A DNA stretch of 64,000 nucleotides from Magnetococcales bacterium (GCA_015228815.1 JADGCV010000005.1:62001-126000); one strand, 5' to 3'; shown: positions 53,707 to 62,377, counted from the stretch's first letter. Notes: generated from the sequence alone by a model not told the origin. Numbers and translations are program-made.

Positions 53707-54708
53707 TCACACCGTGTCCGAAAAAACTTCATCCAGTGACTGGGCATCGAAGATGCGGAGGCTCCACTTCTCCAGGGATGGTCGCTCAGCCTTGGCGATC
53801 TTTTCGCCAGCCCAATCAGGCACGGTGCCGAAGCGGCGTTGCAACTGGCGAGTCAGCATTTCTGTTTTGCCTCTCTGTTCGCCTCTCTGTTCGCCAATCT
53901 GCTCGCCTTCCCATTTACCAGCACTATAGGTGGAGAGTACAAAGCTCGCTTGGTCGTGCAGCTCTTCTTGATAGCGTTCGTAGGCCCTGCGCTCTGTCTC
54001 TGGTAATTGCAGGACATCAAGCCTTTCTTTGGCCTTTTTTAGGCCACGAGCTGTAAAATCATCACGAATATCAGAATTTTTCAAAAAATAAACCCACTCA
54101 TCCAGGGTATCGCGGGCGACATCATCAAAATTTCTCACCTTGATCAAGTAATGCTCTGGGAAAATGGCGGCGACCGAAGGACGTTGGAACAAAGCCTTCT
54201 GCCCCTCGTCCAAGGCCAGTTCCTCCTGGGTATGCAATCCCCTGAAAGAAGTATTGCCCACATAGATATAATCGCTGCCGCGCCCCAGATCAAAGTAGAG
54301 AATGCTGATGGTGATGACCTTGATGACACTGGCGTAAGGCTTGCCTTCCGTCATATGTTCGGTAATGGCCTTGGCGGTGCTGAAGAGTAACCTCTGTAGA
54401 TAATCCCACTCTCGTTCGTATTGCAACTCAACGATAATAATTTCATCTCGGGAGTTTTTGATCTTGAGATCGACACGGTTGAATTTGTCGTTACGGGCTT
54501 CCTGATTACTTTCACTCTCCAAGATTTCAACGATACGCACATCCTCGCGAAGAAGTTCGGTGAGGAACCCTTCAAGGATTTCAAAATTGGCCTTGCTGCG
54601 CAACAGACGTTTCAAGGCCCAGTCGAAGCTGATCAACTGTCGTTGTTTCACTCTTATTGGTCCTCCGTTCTGAAAGGCAACCTGGATTTTTCTGAAAATT
54701 TCCGACAA
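53707..54708 (-). CDS. Rpn-type recombination-promoting nuclease (PD-(D/E)XK transposase-like)
   Basis: A 333-residue protein of the Rpn/PDDEXK_2 group. N-terminal FDWALKRLLRSKANFEILEGFL is the family opening; DLKIKNSRDEIIIVELQYEREW gives the D...E-x-Q nuclease core, and YFDLGRGSDYIY with FRGLHTQEELAL follow. The C-terminus has GEQIGEQRGEQRGKTEML, typical of Rpn proteins with a DUF4351 tail. Related Rpn proteins are Ca/Mg-dependent nucleases that raise recombination. It lies on the opposite strand inside the exopolysaccharide gene group, right after a REP-like element, so it is probably a late arrival. Confidence 0.88.
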   Translation of the reverse strand: MSEIFRKIQVAFQNGGPIRVKQRQLISFDWALKRLLRSKANFEILEGFLTELLREDVRIVEILESESNQEARNDKFNRVDLKIKNSRDEIIIVELQYEREWDYLQRLLFSTAKAITEHMTEGKPYASVIKVITISILYFDLGRGSDYIYVGNTSFRGLHTQEELALDEGQKALFQRPSVAAIFPEHYLIKVRNFDDVARDTLDEWVYFLKNSDIRDDFTARGLKKAKERLDVLQLPETERRAYERYQEELHDQASFVLSTYSAGKWEGEQIGEQRGEQRGKTEMLTRQLQRRFGTVPDWAGEKIAKAERPSLEKWSLRIFDAQSLDEVFSDTV

Positions 54709-54828
54709 GGTACCACTAATCCAGGATTGTCCAGGATTTCAGCCTTGCAGTCCACTGAATTTTTTCAAAATTGGCTCCTATTGCGTCCAGAATCTGGCCG
54801 GATGGACCCATCGGAAGGGACACCCATA

Positions 54829-56007
54829 ATGACTTCTGAAATCCAACCCGGTTCAAAGACTCAACCGCCAGGCGCCCAGAACCCGTTGCTGCCGTTACGT
54901 GTTGCCCTGATACGTCAGCGCTATACCCCGTTTGGTGGGGCTGAACGGTTCGTGGAGCGGGCGATGGCGGCTTTGGGCCGACAGGGGATGGCGGTCACGG
55001 TGGTGGCGCGGCAGTGGCGGGGCGAGGAGGGGGGCGGTCCGGGCTGTGATCCCTTCTACCTCGGGCGATTGTGGCGTGATCATGGTTTTGCCCGTTGTGT
55101 GACGCGGCAATGGTTGCGCCGTCCGGGATGGGTGGTGCAATCGCATGAGCGGATTCCGGGATGCCATTTATACCGGGCGGGCGATGGGGTCCATGCCCAG
55201 TGGTTGCACAACCGTGGCCGTTCGCAAAACCGGTTGGCCCGAATGACGACCCGATTGAATCCCTATCACCGTTATCTTCTGGCCATGGAACGGCGCCTGT
55301 TTTGCCATCCCGACCTTCGGGCGGTGATTTGCAATTCGGCGATGGTTCGTGATGAAATCATTTCATGGTTCGGGGTCGCCGAGGAAAAACTGCACATCAT
55401 TCATTCGGGCGTCGATACGCATTTGTTCCATCCCCGTTCGGACGCAGCGGTCGGAAACCGCACCCGCAGGGCGTGGGGAATTCCCGAAGAGGTGACACTG
55501 TTTCTTTTTGTCGGTTCGGGGTTTGAGCGCAAGGGGTTGAAACCATTGCTCAAGGCCTTGACACAGGTGCCGGGGGCCTGGTTGCTGGTGGTGGGACGTG
55601 ATGCCCAGGAGGCCGGGTTTCGCAAACTGGCAGTGCGGGTCGGGGTTTCCGACCGGGTTCGGTTTGCCGGTGGCCAGAAGGATGTCCTTCCTTATTACGC
55701 GGCGGCGGACGCGGTGGTCCTGCCGACCTTGTATGATCCCTTTCCCAATGTCGCCTTGGAGGCGATGGCGTGTGGTTTGCCTTTGGTAACCTCCTACCAG
55801 TGCGGCGCACGGGATTTTCTGGACGAGGGAAAGGGGGGGGTGTTGTGTGATGCGCTGGACGTCCCGGCGCTGGCAGGTCATTTGCACGATTTGATGGATG
55901 CCAGGCGGCGGCACGACCTGGGTATGACAGGACGCGCCGTCGCGGAATCCTTGAGTTGGGAGCGGATGACCGCCAGCCTGGAGTCCTTGTACCGCAAGAT
56001 TTTTTGA
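54829..56007 (+). CDS. GT4 glycosyltransferase (WaaG-like)
   Basis: A 392-residue protein; start at ATG 54829 with GGAAGGGA upstream. GT-B fold: N-terminal LIRQRYTPFGGAERFVERA, then IHSGVDTHLFHP, LFLFVGSGFERKGLKPLLKAL (donor-domain start, as in WaaG) and YYAAADAVVLPTLYDPFPNVALEAMACG with the EX7E motif. WaaG adds glucose to heptose in LPS; here the enzyme more likely adds a sugar to the local polymer or LPS core. It is separated from the rest of the operon by the Rpn gene. Confidence 0.9.
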   Translation: MTSEIQPGSKTQPPGAQNPLLPLRVALIRQRYTPFGGAERFVERAMAALGRQGMAVTVVARQWRGEEGGGPGCDPFYLGRLWRDHGFARCVTRQWLRRPGWVVQSHERIPGCHLYRAGDGVHAQWLHNRGRSQNRLARMTTRLNPYHRYLLAMERRLFCHPDLRAVICNSAMVRDEIISWFGVAEEKLHIIHSGVDTHLFHPRSDAAVGNRTRRAWGIPEEVTLFLFVGSGFERKGLKPLLKALTQVPGAWLLVVGRDAQEAGFRKLAVRVGVSDRVRFAGGQKDVLPYYAAADAVVLPTLYDPFPNVALEAMACGLPLVTSYQCGARDFLDEGKGGVLCDALDVPALAGHLHDLMDARRRHDLGMTGRAVAESLSWERMTASLESLYRKIF

Positions 56008-56116
56008 ACAGGTTTTCTTGAAGGCATGGGTCTGCGCGATCCGGCCACACAGACAATGGCCAAGAGGGATCCGTGAACAGGTTGTCAGGAGCGGTTCATC
56101 CAATCTTTTTCATCGG

Positions 56117-56365
56117 TTATCCCGCGGCACGCAATTCCTCACGGATCACTTGGCGAAGCGTCTCTTCCAGGGGTTTTTTGCTCATCTTAAGATAAGTACG
56201 CAAGGCGTTGTTGATCATGATCTGGTAACCCGTTCCAGCCTCTTCGGCAAGACGACGGAATTCCGCAATGACATCATCGGAAAGATTGATGGTGATCCGG
56301 GTCCTTCCTGTCTGGGGAAGCACAGGACCTTGTTTACCTTGGCTGAAATCATATTCTGTTTTCAT
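56117..56365 (-). CDS. brnA: BrnA-type antitoxin
   Basis: An 82-residue protein with a ribbon-helix-helix core: RTRITINLSDDVIAEFRRLAEEAGTGYQIMINNALRTYL. It starts three bases after the toxin stop; its GGAGG site lies inside the last toxin codons, so the two are coupled. BrnA neutralises BrnT and represses the promoter. The C-terminal KPLEETLRQVIREEL extends beyond the fold. Confidence 0.88.
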   Translation of the reverse strand: MKTEYDFSQGKQGPVLPQTGRTRITINLSDDVIAEFRRLAEEAGTGYQIMINNALRTYLKMSKKPLEETLRQVIREELRAAG

Positions 56366-56368
56366 GGC

Positions 56369-56635
56369 TCAACCTCCATATTGTTTGCATTCGTTTTGTG
56401 TCGCACGGCGGGCAGAAATGATGCGAACATTGTCTTCGCCTCGGTAGGTGTACACGACCACCAGGATGCGACCATAAAGGTCCATTCCGATGTTCACAGA
56501 ACGTTCTTCATCAACGGAATCCTCCTCAATCGTTACCGACAATGGGTCGTCCAAAACGGTCGCCGCTTCCGTGAAAAGAATGCCGTGCCTTTTCCAGTTG
56601 TTTTCGGCTTTGGCCGGATCGAATTCAATGATCAT
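56369..56635 (-). CDS. brnT: BrnT-type ribonuclease toxin
   Basis: An 88-residue protein starting MIIEFDPAKAENNWKRHGI; the usual BrnT opening decides this start. It shares FTEAATVLDDPLSV, DEERSVNIGMDLYGRILVVVYTYRG and IRIISARRATQNE with the family; the last contains the active-site RRA. Toxin precedes antitoxin, the usual BrnTA order. It is a RelE-fold RNase that arrests growth when free of BrnA. Confidence 0.9.
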   Translation of the reverse strand: MIIEFDPAKAENNWKRHGILFTEAATVLDDPLSVTIEEDSVDEERSVNIGMDLYGRILVVVYTYRGEDNVRIISARRATQNECKQYGG

Positions 56636-56641
56636 GAGAGC

Positions 56642-56671
56642 AGTGTATGCATATCTGGTGCATATTGCCAA
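56642..56671 (-). promoter_or_regulatory. Candidate sigma70 promoter of brnTA
   Basis: On the minus strand TTGGCA (56671-56666) and TACACT (56647-56642) are spaced by 18 bp and would start transcription at or just before the brnT ATG, giving a leaderless or near-leaderless mRNA; no Shine-Dalgarno is seen there. Two ATATGCA words lie in the spacer and may be BrnA sites. Confidence 0.4.
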
Positions 56672-56750
56672 TCTTTTCTTGACGCCATCCCAATAACTGC
56701 CATACCGTCGGAATCGGAGCTTGAACACCTCCACAAATGGTCCTGCTGAA

Positions 56751-58835
56751 CTAGAAATAGCCGGGGCCGGGCAGTGGCGGGGCGCCAGGCTGGACAGCGG
56801 GCGTCACGACCGAGGGTGGCGGTGAAGCCACGGGATCCTGACGCGCCACGAGTTCGGTCTTTCGCGGTCCGTCGGCATCGATGCGATAGAAGAAATAATC
56901 CCTGCGGCTTTGCCCCTTGTCGTCGAAGAAGACAACTCCCGCAGCGCCATAAACCCTTTGTCCCCCCTTGAGAATGGCTGTCCAGGGTTGACCCGACATC
57001 CGGGCTTCACGCAATGCCTGGGCAACCAGGGCGATGGAATCGTAGGCCAGCATGTCCAGGGGGGTGGGTGTTTCCTTCCAGGTTTGCAGGAAGGAGGAGG
57101 CAAATCGGTTGCGCGCGACATCGTCGGTATCACAAAAATAAGCCCCGCGGAGAAAATCGGTTCCCTCCCGGAACAGTTCCGGTTTGTTCCACAGGGAGGT
57201 CCCAAGGAAGGTGACCTCGGGTTGGCGTACCTTGAAGAAGGCGGCCTGGGGGAGGATCAGGCGGACATCCTGGGCGTTGGCGGGGACGAAAAGGGCGTCG
57301 AAGTCGGCTGCGGATTTTAAAGTGGCCTCCTTGTCACCGGGGTCGGCATTGATCAGCGCCTTGATCCATGGGGAGAAATCACGGGTTCCCGAGGGAAAGA
57401 AGGTGGCGCGGGCGATGGTTCCCCCCAGTTTTTGCACCTCATCGGAAAAGGCCTGGGTGAGAAGATTGCCATATTCGGTATCGGGGGCGAGAATGGCGAA
57501 GCGACGCAATTTTTTTTCCTCGATCGCAAAGCGGGCCATGTATTGCCCTTCGCTTTCGGGTCGGAAGGCGTTTTGCAGAACGCTGGATCCAGGAATGACG
57601 ATGCCGGAGCGGGGATTGAGGGTGATGATGGGAATGTTGTAACGGGCGGCGACTTCGGCGGCGGCCTTGGCCTCTTCGTGAAAGACCGGTCCGATGATGG
57701 CCCCGACACCATCGGCACGGAATTGCTCGATTGCTTGCCGCGCCGGATCGGCCTTGCCGTGGCTGTCGGCAACGCGGAGGACGATTCGGGTGTCGGGATA
57801 GTCACGGAGCGCTTTTTTGGCCGATTTGAGAAGGTTTTTGCCGGTTCCCGCCTTGTCCCCGGTCAGGGGGAGAAGCAGGCCCAGGACCAATTCGGACTGG
57901 CTGTCGGATGGCGCGAGGCGACGCTGGGCTTCCTGGGAGGTCAGGTCGCTTGAGCGCGCCGACTGCCAGAAGGATTGGGCCCCCTGTGTTCCTGAAGCCC
58001 CCCCTTCCTGATGATGACGGTCTCCGAGGATCAACGCGAACATGGGGGTCAGGGGCGACGTGGGCGGCTGGACGGCATGAAGCTGTTCGAGCCGTCCCGT
58101 CTCCAGTTGATCGATGCTTGCCAGGGCCATGCGTGCCAGATCGGGGGCCAGGGGGCCGGATGGCCATCCCTGGAACAGGCGTTGCGTCGTTTCGGCGTTG
58201 CCGTATTGAAGATAGCTTTTGAGGAATCGTTGCCAGGTGGCGGACGCCAGGGGTGTTGGGGCATGGGCAACCCGGACCCAGCTGGTCCACGCTCCGGGAA
58301 GATCGCCCTGCCGGGCCTGGATATCGCCGACAAGGGACAGGCTTTCCCAGGCGAAGGGTTCCCCGGATCGAACCGAGGCATCGACCAGGGTTGGCAAGGC
58401 CTGTTCGATTTGATCCTGAAGCAGAAGGGTTTCACCCAGGCGGAAACGGGCTTCGTTGGCCTGGGGCAGGTGTCCGAATTCCTGGATGGCCCGGCGAAAC
58501 AGGAGCAGGGCGGCATCGAACTGGTTCTTCTCGACAAGGCCCTTGGCCTCTGCGATCATCCCTTCGGGCGTGTCGAAAGCCGCCACCGGTTTTTTTGTCT
58601 CCGTGTCGGATTGAGCGGCGACGGGAGGCCGCCCCTCACGTTCGGCCCGTTCAACGGATTGTTCCGCCGGCGGTCGTGCCGGTTTGTCGGCGACCTGGGT
58701 GGCGCATCCGGCCAGGAGGAGCAGGACAAGGGAAAAGGGGAGAAGATTCCGACGAATTCCCGGGCGTCGTTCGGGCAGGGGTGTCGGTACATGGCGGCGG
58801 TTGTCGCAGGTTGTTGCGCGCATGGAACGTTCCAT
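56751..58835 (-). CDS. lpoA: LpoA-like penicillin-binding protein activator (LppC/YraM)
   Basis: A 694-residue lipoprotein. Start at MERSMRATTC, with GAGGA seven bases upstream. The lipobox LLLLAGC gives lipidation at Cys44. A TPR-like helical domain follows (about 90-330: EAKGLVEKNQFDAALLLFRRA, RFRLGETLLLQDQIEQALPTL), then a periplasmic-binding-protein fold (about 335-660: LVLGLLLPLTGDKAGTGKNLL, GAIIGPVFHEEAKAAAEVA, ITLNPRSG, FLGTSLWNKPEL). LpoA activates PBP1A at the outer membrane. It is divergent from rsmI, as in enterobacteria, but yraN and dolP follow rsmI here rather than lpoA. The C-terminus is Pro-rich (PPLPGPGYF). Confidence 0.88.
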   Translation of the reverse strand: MERSMRATTCDNRRHVPTPLPERRPGIRRNLLPFSLVLLLLAGCATQVADKPARPPAEQSVERAEREGRPPVAAQSDTETKKPVAAFDTPEGMIAEAKGLVEKNQFDAALLLFRRAIQEFGHLPQANEARFRLGETLLLQDQIEQALPTLVDASVRSGEPFAWESLSLVGDIQARQGDLPGAWTSWVRVAHAPTPLASATWQRFLKSYLQYGNAETTQRLFQGWPSGPLAPDLARMALASIDQLETGRLEQLHAVQPPTSPLTPMFALILGDRHHQEGGASGTQGAQSFWQSARSSDLTSQEAQRRLAPSDSQSELVLGLLLPLTGDKAGTGKNLLKSAKKALRDYPDTRIVLRVADSHGKADPARQAIEQFRADGVGAIIGPVFHEEAKAAAEVAARYNIPIITLNPRSGIVIPGSSVLQNAFRPESEGQYMARFAIEEKKLRRFAILAPDTEYGNLLTQAFSDEVQKLGGTIARATFFPSGTRDFSPWIKALINADPGDKEATLKSAADFDALFVPANAQDVRLILPQAAFFKVRQPEVTFLGTSLWNKPELFREGTDFLRGAYFCDTDDVARNRFASSFLQTWKETPTPLDMLAYDSIALVAQALREARMSGQPWTAILKGGQRVYGAAGVVFFDDKGQSRRDYFFYRIDADGPRKTELVARQDPVASPPPSVVTPAVQPGAPPLPGPGYF

Positions 58836-58854
58836 GAAGGGAGGTCCTCGATTG
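58821..58854. promoter_or_regulatory. Palindrome and overlapping divergent ribosome sites between lpoA and rsmI
   Basis: CATGGAACGTTCCATG (58821-58836) is a perfect palindrome holding the lpoA start codon on the minus strand. Directly next to it, GGGAGG (58839-58844) serves rsmI on the plus strand while the same bases on the minus strand give GAGGACC for lpoA. Start codons are 16 bp apart, so each promoter must lie inside the other gene. Confidence 0.6.
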
Positions 58855-59700
58855 AAAGAAGATGATCCAACGTTGTACATCGTTCCCACGCCCATAGGCA
58901 ACCTTGAGGATATGACATTTCGTGCCGTTCGGGTTTTGCGGTCGGTTTCCTGTATTCTTGCGGAGGATACCCGCCAGAGCGGCATTCTCTGCCGCCATCA
59001 TGAAATCTTCACGCGCCGGGTGAGTTTCAACGAACACAACGGCGCCCAACGGATTCCCTGGATTATCGACGAGATGAAGCGGGGGGCTTCGTTTGCCCTT
59101 GTCAGCGATGCCGGCTGTCCAGGAATCAGCGATCCGGGACAACCCTTGATTCGCGAGGTCGTCGCATCTTCGTTGCGTCTGGAAGTCCTGCCGGGACCGT
59201 CCGCGGTCCCCACCGCTCTGGCCGGCAGTGGTTTTGTCGCCAACAGCTTTCTTTTCGAGGGATTTCTGCCGCGCAAGGGAAAGGAACGCCAAGCCATCCT
59301 TCAAGCCCTGGCGACCGAACGTCGAACCATGGTGCTGTTCGAATCACCTGTGCGCCTGGTTGCGACCCTGGAGGATCTTGCGCGGATCATGGGACTCGAT
59401 CGAAGGGCGGTGGTGGCGCGGGAATTGACGAAAATTCATGAAACCTGGCATCGGGGCAGCCTGAAGGACCTGGTCGAGGGGTTTGTCCAAACGCCACCCC
59501 GGGGGGAAATGGTGATCGTGATCGAGGGAGCGGTCAAGCGTTTGGTCGCCGTCGATCCGGAAGAGATCGATCTTTTGATCGATGGCGCCCTGGCTGAAGG
59601 GATGGGGGTCAAGGAAATCGCCCGGTCGGTTGCCGAACGGACCTCTTCAAGCCTCCGTGACGCCTATGACCGGGTCTTGCGGCGGAAACCTTCCCCATGA
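58852..59700 (+). CDS. rsmI: 16S rRNA (cytidine-1402-2'-O)-methyltransferase RsmI
   Basis: A 282-residue tetrapyrrole-methylase-fold enzyme. Start proposed at TTG 58852, because GGGAGG lies seven bases upstream; ATG 58822 or 58834 would add 10 or 6 residues without a ribosome site. Motifs: LYIVPTPIGNLEDMTFRA, CILAEDTRQSGILC, FALVSDAGCPGISDPG, VLPGPSAV, FEGFLPRKGKER, LFESPVRLVATLEDL and ARELTKIHE. It 2'-O-methylates C1402 of 16S rRNA. yraN follows with an ATGA overlap. Confidence 0.95.
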   Translation: MKEDDPTLYIVPTPIGNLEDMTFRAVRVLRSVSCILAEDTRQSGILCRHHEIFTRRVSFNEHNGAQRIPWIIDEMKRGASFALVSDAGCPGISDPGQPLIREVVASSLRLEVLPGPSAVPTALAGSGFVANSFLFEGFLPRKGKERQAILQALATERRTMVLFESPVRLVATLEDLARIMGLDRRAVVARELTKIHETWHRGSLKDLVEGFVQTPPRGEMVIVIEGAVKRLVAVDPEEIDLLIDGALAEGMGVKEIARSVAERTSSSLRDAYDRVLRRKPSP

Positions 59701-60083
59701 CCTTCCCGCGCCGATGGCTGGGCCGACAGGGGGAACTCCAGGCGCAACGCTTTCTTCGTTCCAGGGGGTGTCGTCTCCTTGACAGGAATTATTCCACCCC
59801 GATGGGAGAAATCGACATCGTTGCCAGGGATGGCTCGGTTGTCGTGTTTTGTGAAGTCCGGACGCGGAGTCAGACGACGACCGATGCCGACGCCATCGCC
59901 ATTGCCGGCGAATCGGTCGGCGTGGTCAAACAGAATCGTTTGCGGAGACTTGCCGAATCCTATCTCCAGAGTCATCCCAAGCTGGGTCAGTGTGACTGTC
60001 GTTTCGACGTGATCCTGGTTGGCTGGCGATCCGGTCAGTGGAGGATTGAATGGATCAGGGATGCCTTTCGTCCGGGTTGGTAG
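59697..60083 (+). CDS. yraN: UPF0102 protein YraN (endonuclease-like fold)
   Basis: A 128-residue protein whose ATG overlaps the rsmI stop. It shows the UPF0102 pattern: GRQGELQAQRFLRSRGCRLLDRNYSTPMGEIDIVARDGSVVVFCEVRTR, where GEIDIV and the ExR/K pair form a PD-(D/E)XK-type core; VKQNRLRRLAESYL and CRFDVILV follow. The fold is Holliday-junction-resolvase-like; the biological role is not settled. Neighbours match the usual rsmI-yraN pairing. Confidence 0.93.
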   Translation: MTFPRRWLGRQGELQAQRFLRSRGCRLLDRNYSTPMGEIDIVARDGSVVVFCEVRTRSQTTTDADAIAIAGESVGVVKQNRLRRLAESYLQSHPKLGQCDCRFDVILVGWRSGQWRIEWIRDAFRPGW

Positions 60084-60250
60084 CGACGGTGATGGACTCG
60101 GGTCGAGAGGCGAAGATGCTATTTTTTGACTTGCCTTGTCGGGGTATGAACCGGATGATGACGGGGGCGGTGGCCAGGGTATCGCGAAAACGATCTCCCG
60201 ATGTCTTGCCGCTTGCAGTTCATCAAAGTCAGGACGAATCGAGGTGCGGC

Positions 60251-60919
60251 ATGAACAGGACCGTGAAGGGCATGACTGTGGTCGGGATGCTTCTGTCCCT
60301 GGGAGGATGCGCCCCCATGATGGCTGGAGGGGGACTGGTCGCCACCAACGCTGTGGCGGAGCGGCGGGGACCCGACAGCTTCATCGAAGACAACTGGGTG
60401 GCCTGGAAGATTCGCAGTGCCTACATCAGCAGCGACAGGGTCCAGGCGGGAAACATCAACGTATCGGTCTACAATGGCCGGGTGCTTTTGACCGGAACCG
60501 CCTCTTCCAAGGATGAAATCCGCGAGGCCATCGCGATTGCCAGGAAAACCCGGGGGGTGACCGATGTCTCCTCGGAACTGGCGGTTCAGCATGCGACCGC
60601 CATGGAACTGGCCGAGGACATTTGGATCAGCAACCAGGTCAAGATCAAACTGTTGGCCGATCAGAAGGTGCGCGGCCTGGACATTCATGTCGAAACCACC
60701 AAGGGGGTGGTGTTTCTGACCGGGATGGCCAAGACGGTCCCCGAACGTGATCGCGCCATCGAAATTTCCCAGGGGGTCAAGGGGGTCCGCGAGGTGGTGT
60801 CCTATATCGAGGTCGAGGGAAAATCCTTACCCCTGGCGGGACAGGACTCAGGGGAACGGATTGGCAAGCCGGGCAACCGCGTGGTCGATCCAAGGCCTGA
60901 TCGTTCGAGGAAGGAGTGA
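60251..60919 (+). CDS. dolP: DolP/OsmY-like BON-domain lipoprotein
   Basis: A 222-residue protein; start at MNRTVKGMTVVGM with GAGG six bases upstream gives a lipoprotein signal ending LGGC (Cys20). Two BON domains follow: about 45-110 (VAWKIRSAYISSDRVQAGNI, VYNGRVLLTGTASSKDE) and 125-190 (QVKIKLLADQKVRGLDIHVE, KGVVFLTGMAKTVPERDRAI). DolP binds anionic lipids at the outer membrane and supports envelope integrity. In E. coli the order is yraN-diaA-dolP; the 167 bp between yraN and this gene do not hold a diaA. A charged tail (PRPDRSRKE) ends the protein. Confidence 0.88.
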   Translation: MNRTVKGMTVVGMLLSLGGCAPMMAGGGLVATNAVAERRGPDSFIEDNWVAWKIRSAYISSDRVQAGNINVSVYNGRVLLTGTASSKDEIREAIAIARKTRGVTDVSSELAVQHATAMELAEDIWISNQVKIKLLADQKVRGLDIHVETTKGVVFLTGMAKTVPERDRAIEISQGVKGVREVVSYIEVEGKSLPLAGQDSGERIGKPGNRVVDPRPDRSRKE

Positions 60920-60922
60920 TCG

Positions 60923-62374
60923 GTGGGTTTGGGCCGGGTCATTCCCGAACCGGTGCGGCGTGGTCTGGAAGAACTTCTGGGCGACGACCGGTTTTTTACC
61001 GCCACGGCGGCCCGCGAGGCCTACGCCTGGGACAATACCGGTTACCGCCATCTTCCCGATGCCGTTGCCCTGGCCCGGAGCGAGGAAGAGGTCCGCGCCA
61101 TTCTTCGTTTATGCCTGGAATACCGGGTCGGCGTGACGCCGCGGGGGGCGGGAACCGGAAATGTGGGGGGGGCGTTGCCGGTCCAGGGGGGGCTGGTGCT
61201 TTCGACCCAACAGATGAACCGGATCATCGAAATCTCGACCGATGACCGTTATGTGGTGGTGGAGTCGGGCGTCGTCAACGGCGATCTGCAAAAACGGCTC
61301 GAATCGTTGGGATTGTTCTGGCCTCCCGATCCCTCCTCGGCCCGATCATGTACCATCGGCGGCAACATCGCCATGTGTTCCGCAGGACCCGGGGCAGTCC
61401 GCTGGGGGGTGACCCGGGACTGGGTATTGGGGTTGGACGCGGTATTGATGGATGGAACGAAAATTCGTACCGGGGGCCGCACGACCAAGGGGGTGGTGGG
61501 GCTCGACCTGACCCGGTTGCTGGTCGGCTCGGAGGGGACCCTGGGGGTGGTGACGCGGGCCATCCTTAAACTGGCACCGATCCCGGAAGAACGTTTGCTG
61601 TCGCGCCTTTCCTTTTCCAGTGTGGAGGCGGCGGCGGTGGCGGTCAACCGTCTGTTGTCGGGACGTCAGGTCCCCTCGGCCATTGAATTTCTCGATCATT
61701 CCGCTCTGGATCTTCTGCGGCGGGAAACGGCGCTGACCCTGCATCCGGAAGCCAGGGCGATGCTGTTGCTGGAAGTTGCTGGGGCGGCGGCGGGATTGCG
61801 GCAACAGGTCGCCGAAATGCTGCGGGAGATCGAAACACTCCATCCCCTGGAATGCACGACCCCGGTCACGGGGGAGGCGGCGGCAGCGGTTTGGGCGGCC
61901 CGAAGCGCCCTTTCACCCATCCTGAAAAAACTGGCGCCCAAAAGAATCAACGAGGATGTCGTTGTTCCTGTTTCACGCCTTCCTTCCCTGATGGCGGGTC
62001 TGGCGGGTATTTCCGCCGAATCGGGGATTCCGATCGTCAATTTTGGTCATGCGGGCAATGGAAACATCCATGTGAACCTGTTGGTGGATCCCGCGGACCG
62101 GGCGGTCATGGATCGGGTTTGCGGCGTGTTGGACCGGGTGTTTCGTCTGGTGCTCGATCTGGATGGCTCGCTTTCCGGAGAACATGGCGTCGGCATCCAG
62201 AAACAGGCGTACATCGCCTGGGAGTTGGACGAGGGATCCTTGAGACTGCAACGGGAAATCAAGAGGATTTTCGATCCGTCGGGACTTTTGAATCCGGGCA
62301 AGGTCTGGCCCCCTTGCCTAAAAAGAGGGGAAAAAAATGCCGCGCCGATTGACAAACCGGTGAATCATCAATAG
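60923..62374 (+). CDS. FAD-linked oxidase of the GlcD / D-lactate dehydrogenase type
   Basis: A 483-residue flavoprotein with a GTG start, AAGGAG seven bases upstream, three bases after dolP. FAD_binding_4 domain: TPRGAGTGNVGGALPVQGG, VESGVVNGDL, SARSCTIGGNIAMCSAGPGAV, GVVGLDLTRLLVGSEGTLG. The FAD-oxidase C domain has INEDVVVPVSRLPSL, NFGHAGNGNIHVNLL and LDGSLSGEHGVGIQK. It oxidises a 2-hydroxy acid such as glycolate or D-lactate; no glcE or glcF is adjacent, so D-lactate or 2-hydroxyglutarate is as likely as glycolate. The dksA promoter lies in its last codons. Confidence 0.9.
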   Translation: MGLGRVIPEPVRRGLEELLGDDRFFTATAAREAYAWDNTGYRHLPDAVALARSEEEVRAILRLCLEYRVGVTPRGAGTGNVGGALPVQGGLVLSTQQMNRIIEISTDDRYVVVESGVVNGDLQKRLESLGLFWPPDPSSARSCTIGGNIAMCSAGPGAVRWGVTRDWVLGLDAVLMDGTKIRTGGRTTKGVVGLDLTRLLVGSEGTLGVVTRAILKLAPIPEERLLSRLSFSSVEAAAVAVNRLLSGRQVPSAIEFLDHSALDLLRRETALTLHPEARAMLLLEVAGAAAGLRQQVAEMLREIETLHPLECTTPVTGEAAAAVWAARSALSPILKKLAPKRINEDVVVPVSRLPSLMAGLAGISAESGIPIVNFGHAGNGNIHVNLLVDPADRAVMDRVCGVLDRVFRLVLDLDGSLSGEHGVGIQKQAYIAWELDEGSLRLQREIKRIFDPSGLLNPGKVWPPCLKRGEKNAAPIDKPVNHQ

Positions 62375-62377
62375 AAT
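62349..62377 (+). promoter_or_regulatory. Sigma70 promoter of dksA
   Basis: TTGACA (62349-62354), a 17-bp spacer and TAGAAT (62372-62377): a perfect -35 box and a -10 box with one mismatch. Predicted start near 62384 gives a ~22-base leader with CTGGAGA before ATG 62406, which also rules out the earlier ATG at 62376. Confidence 0.85.

Noticed and set aside
57717-57735. Possible sigma54 site (GGCACG...TTGC) inside lpoA
   Set aside because: The GG-GC spacing is one base short and it lies within coding sequence.
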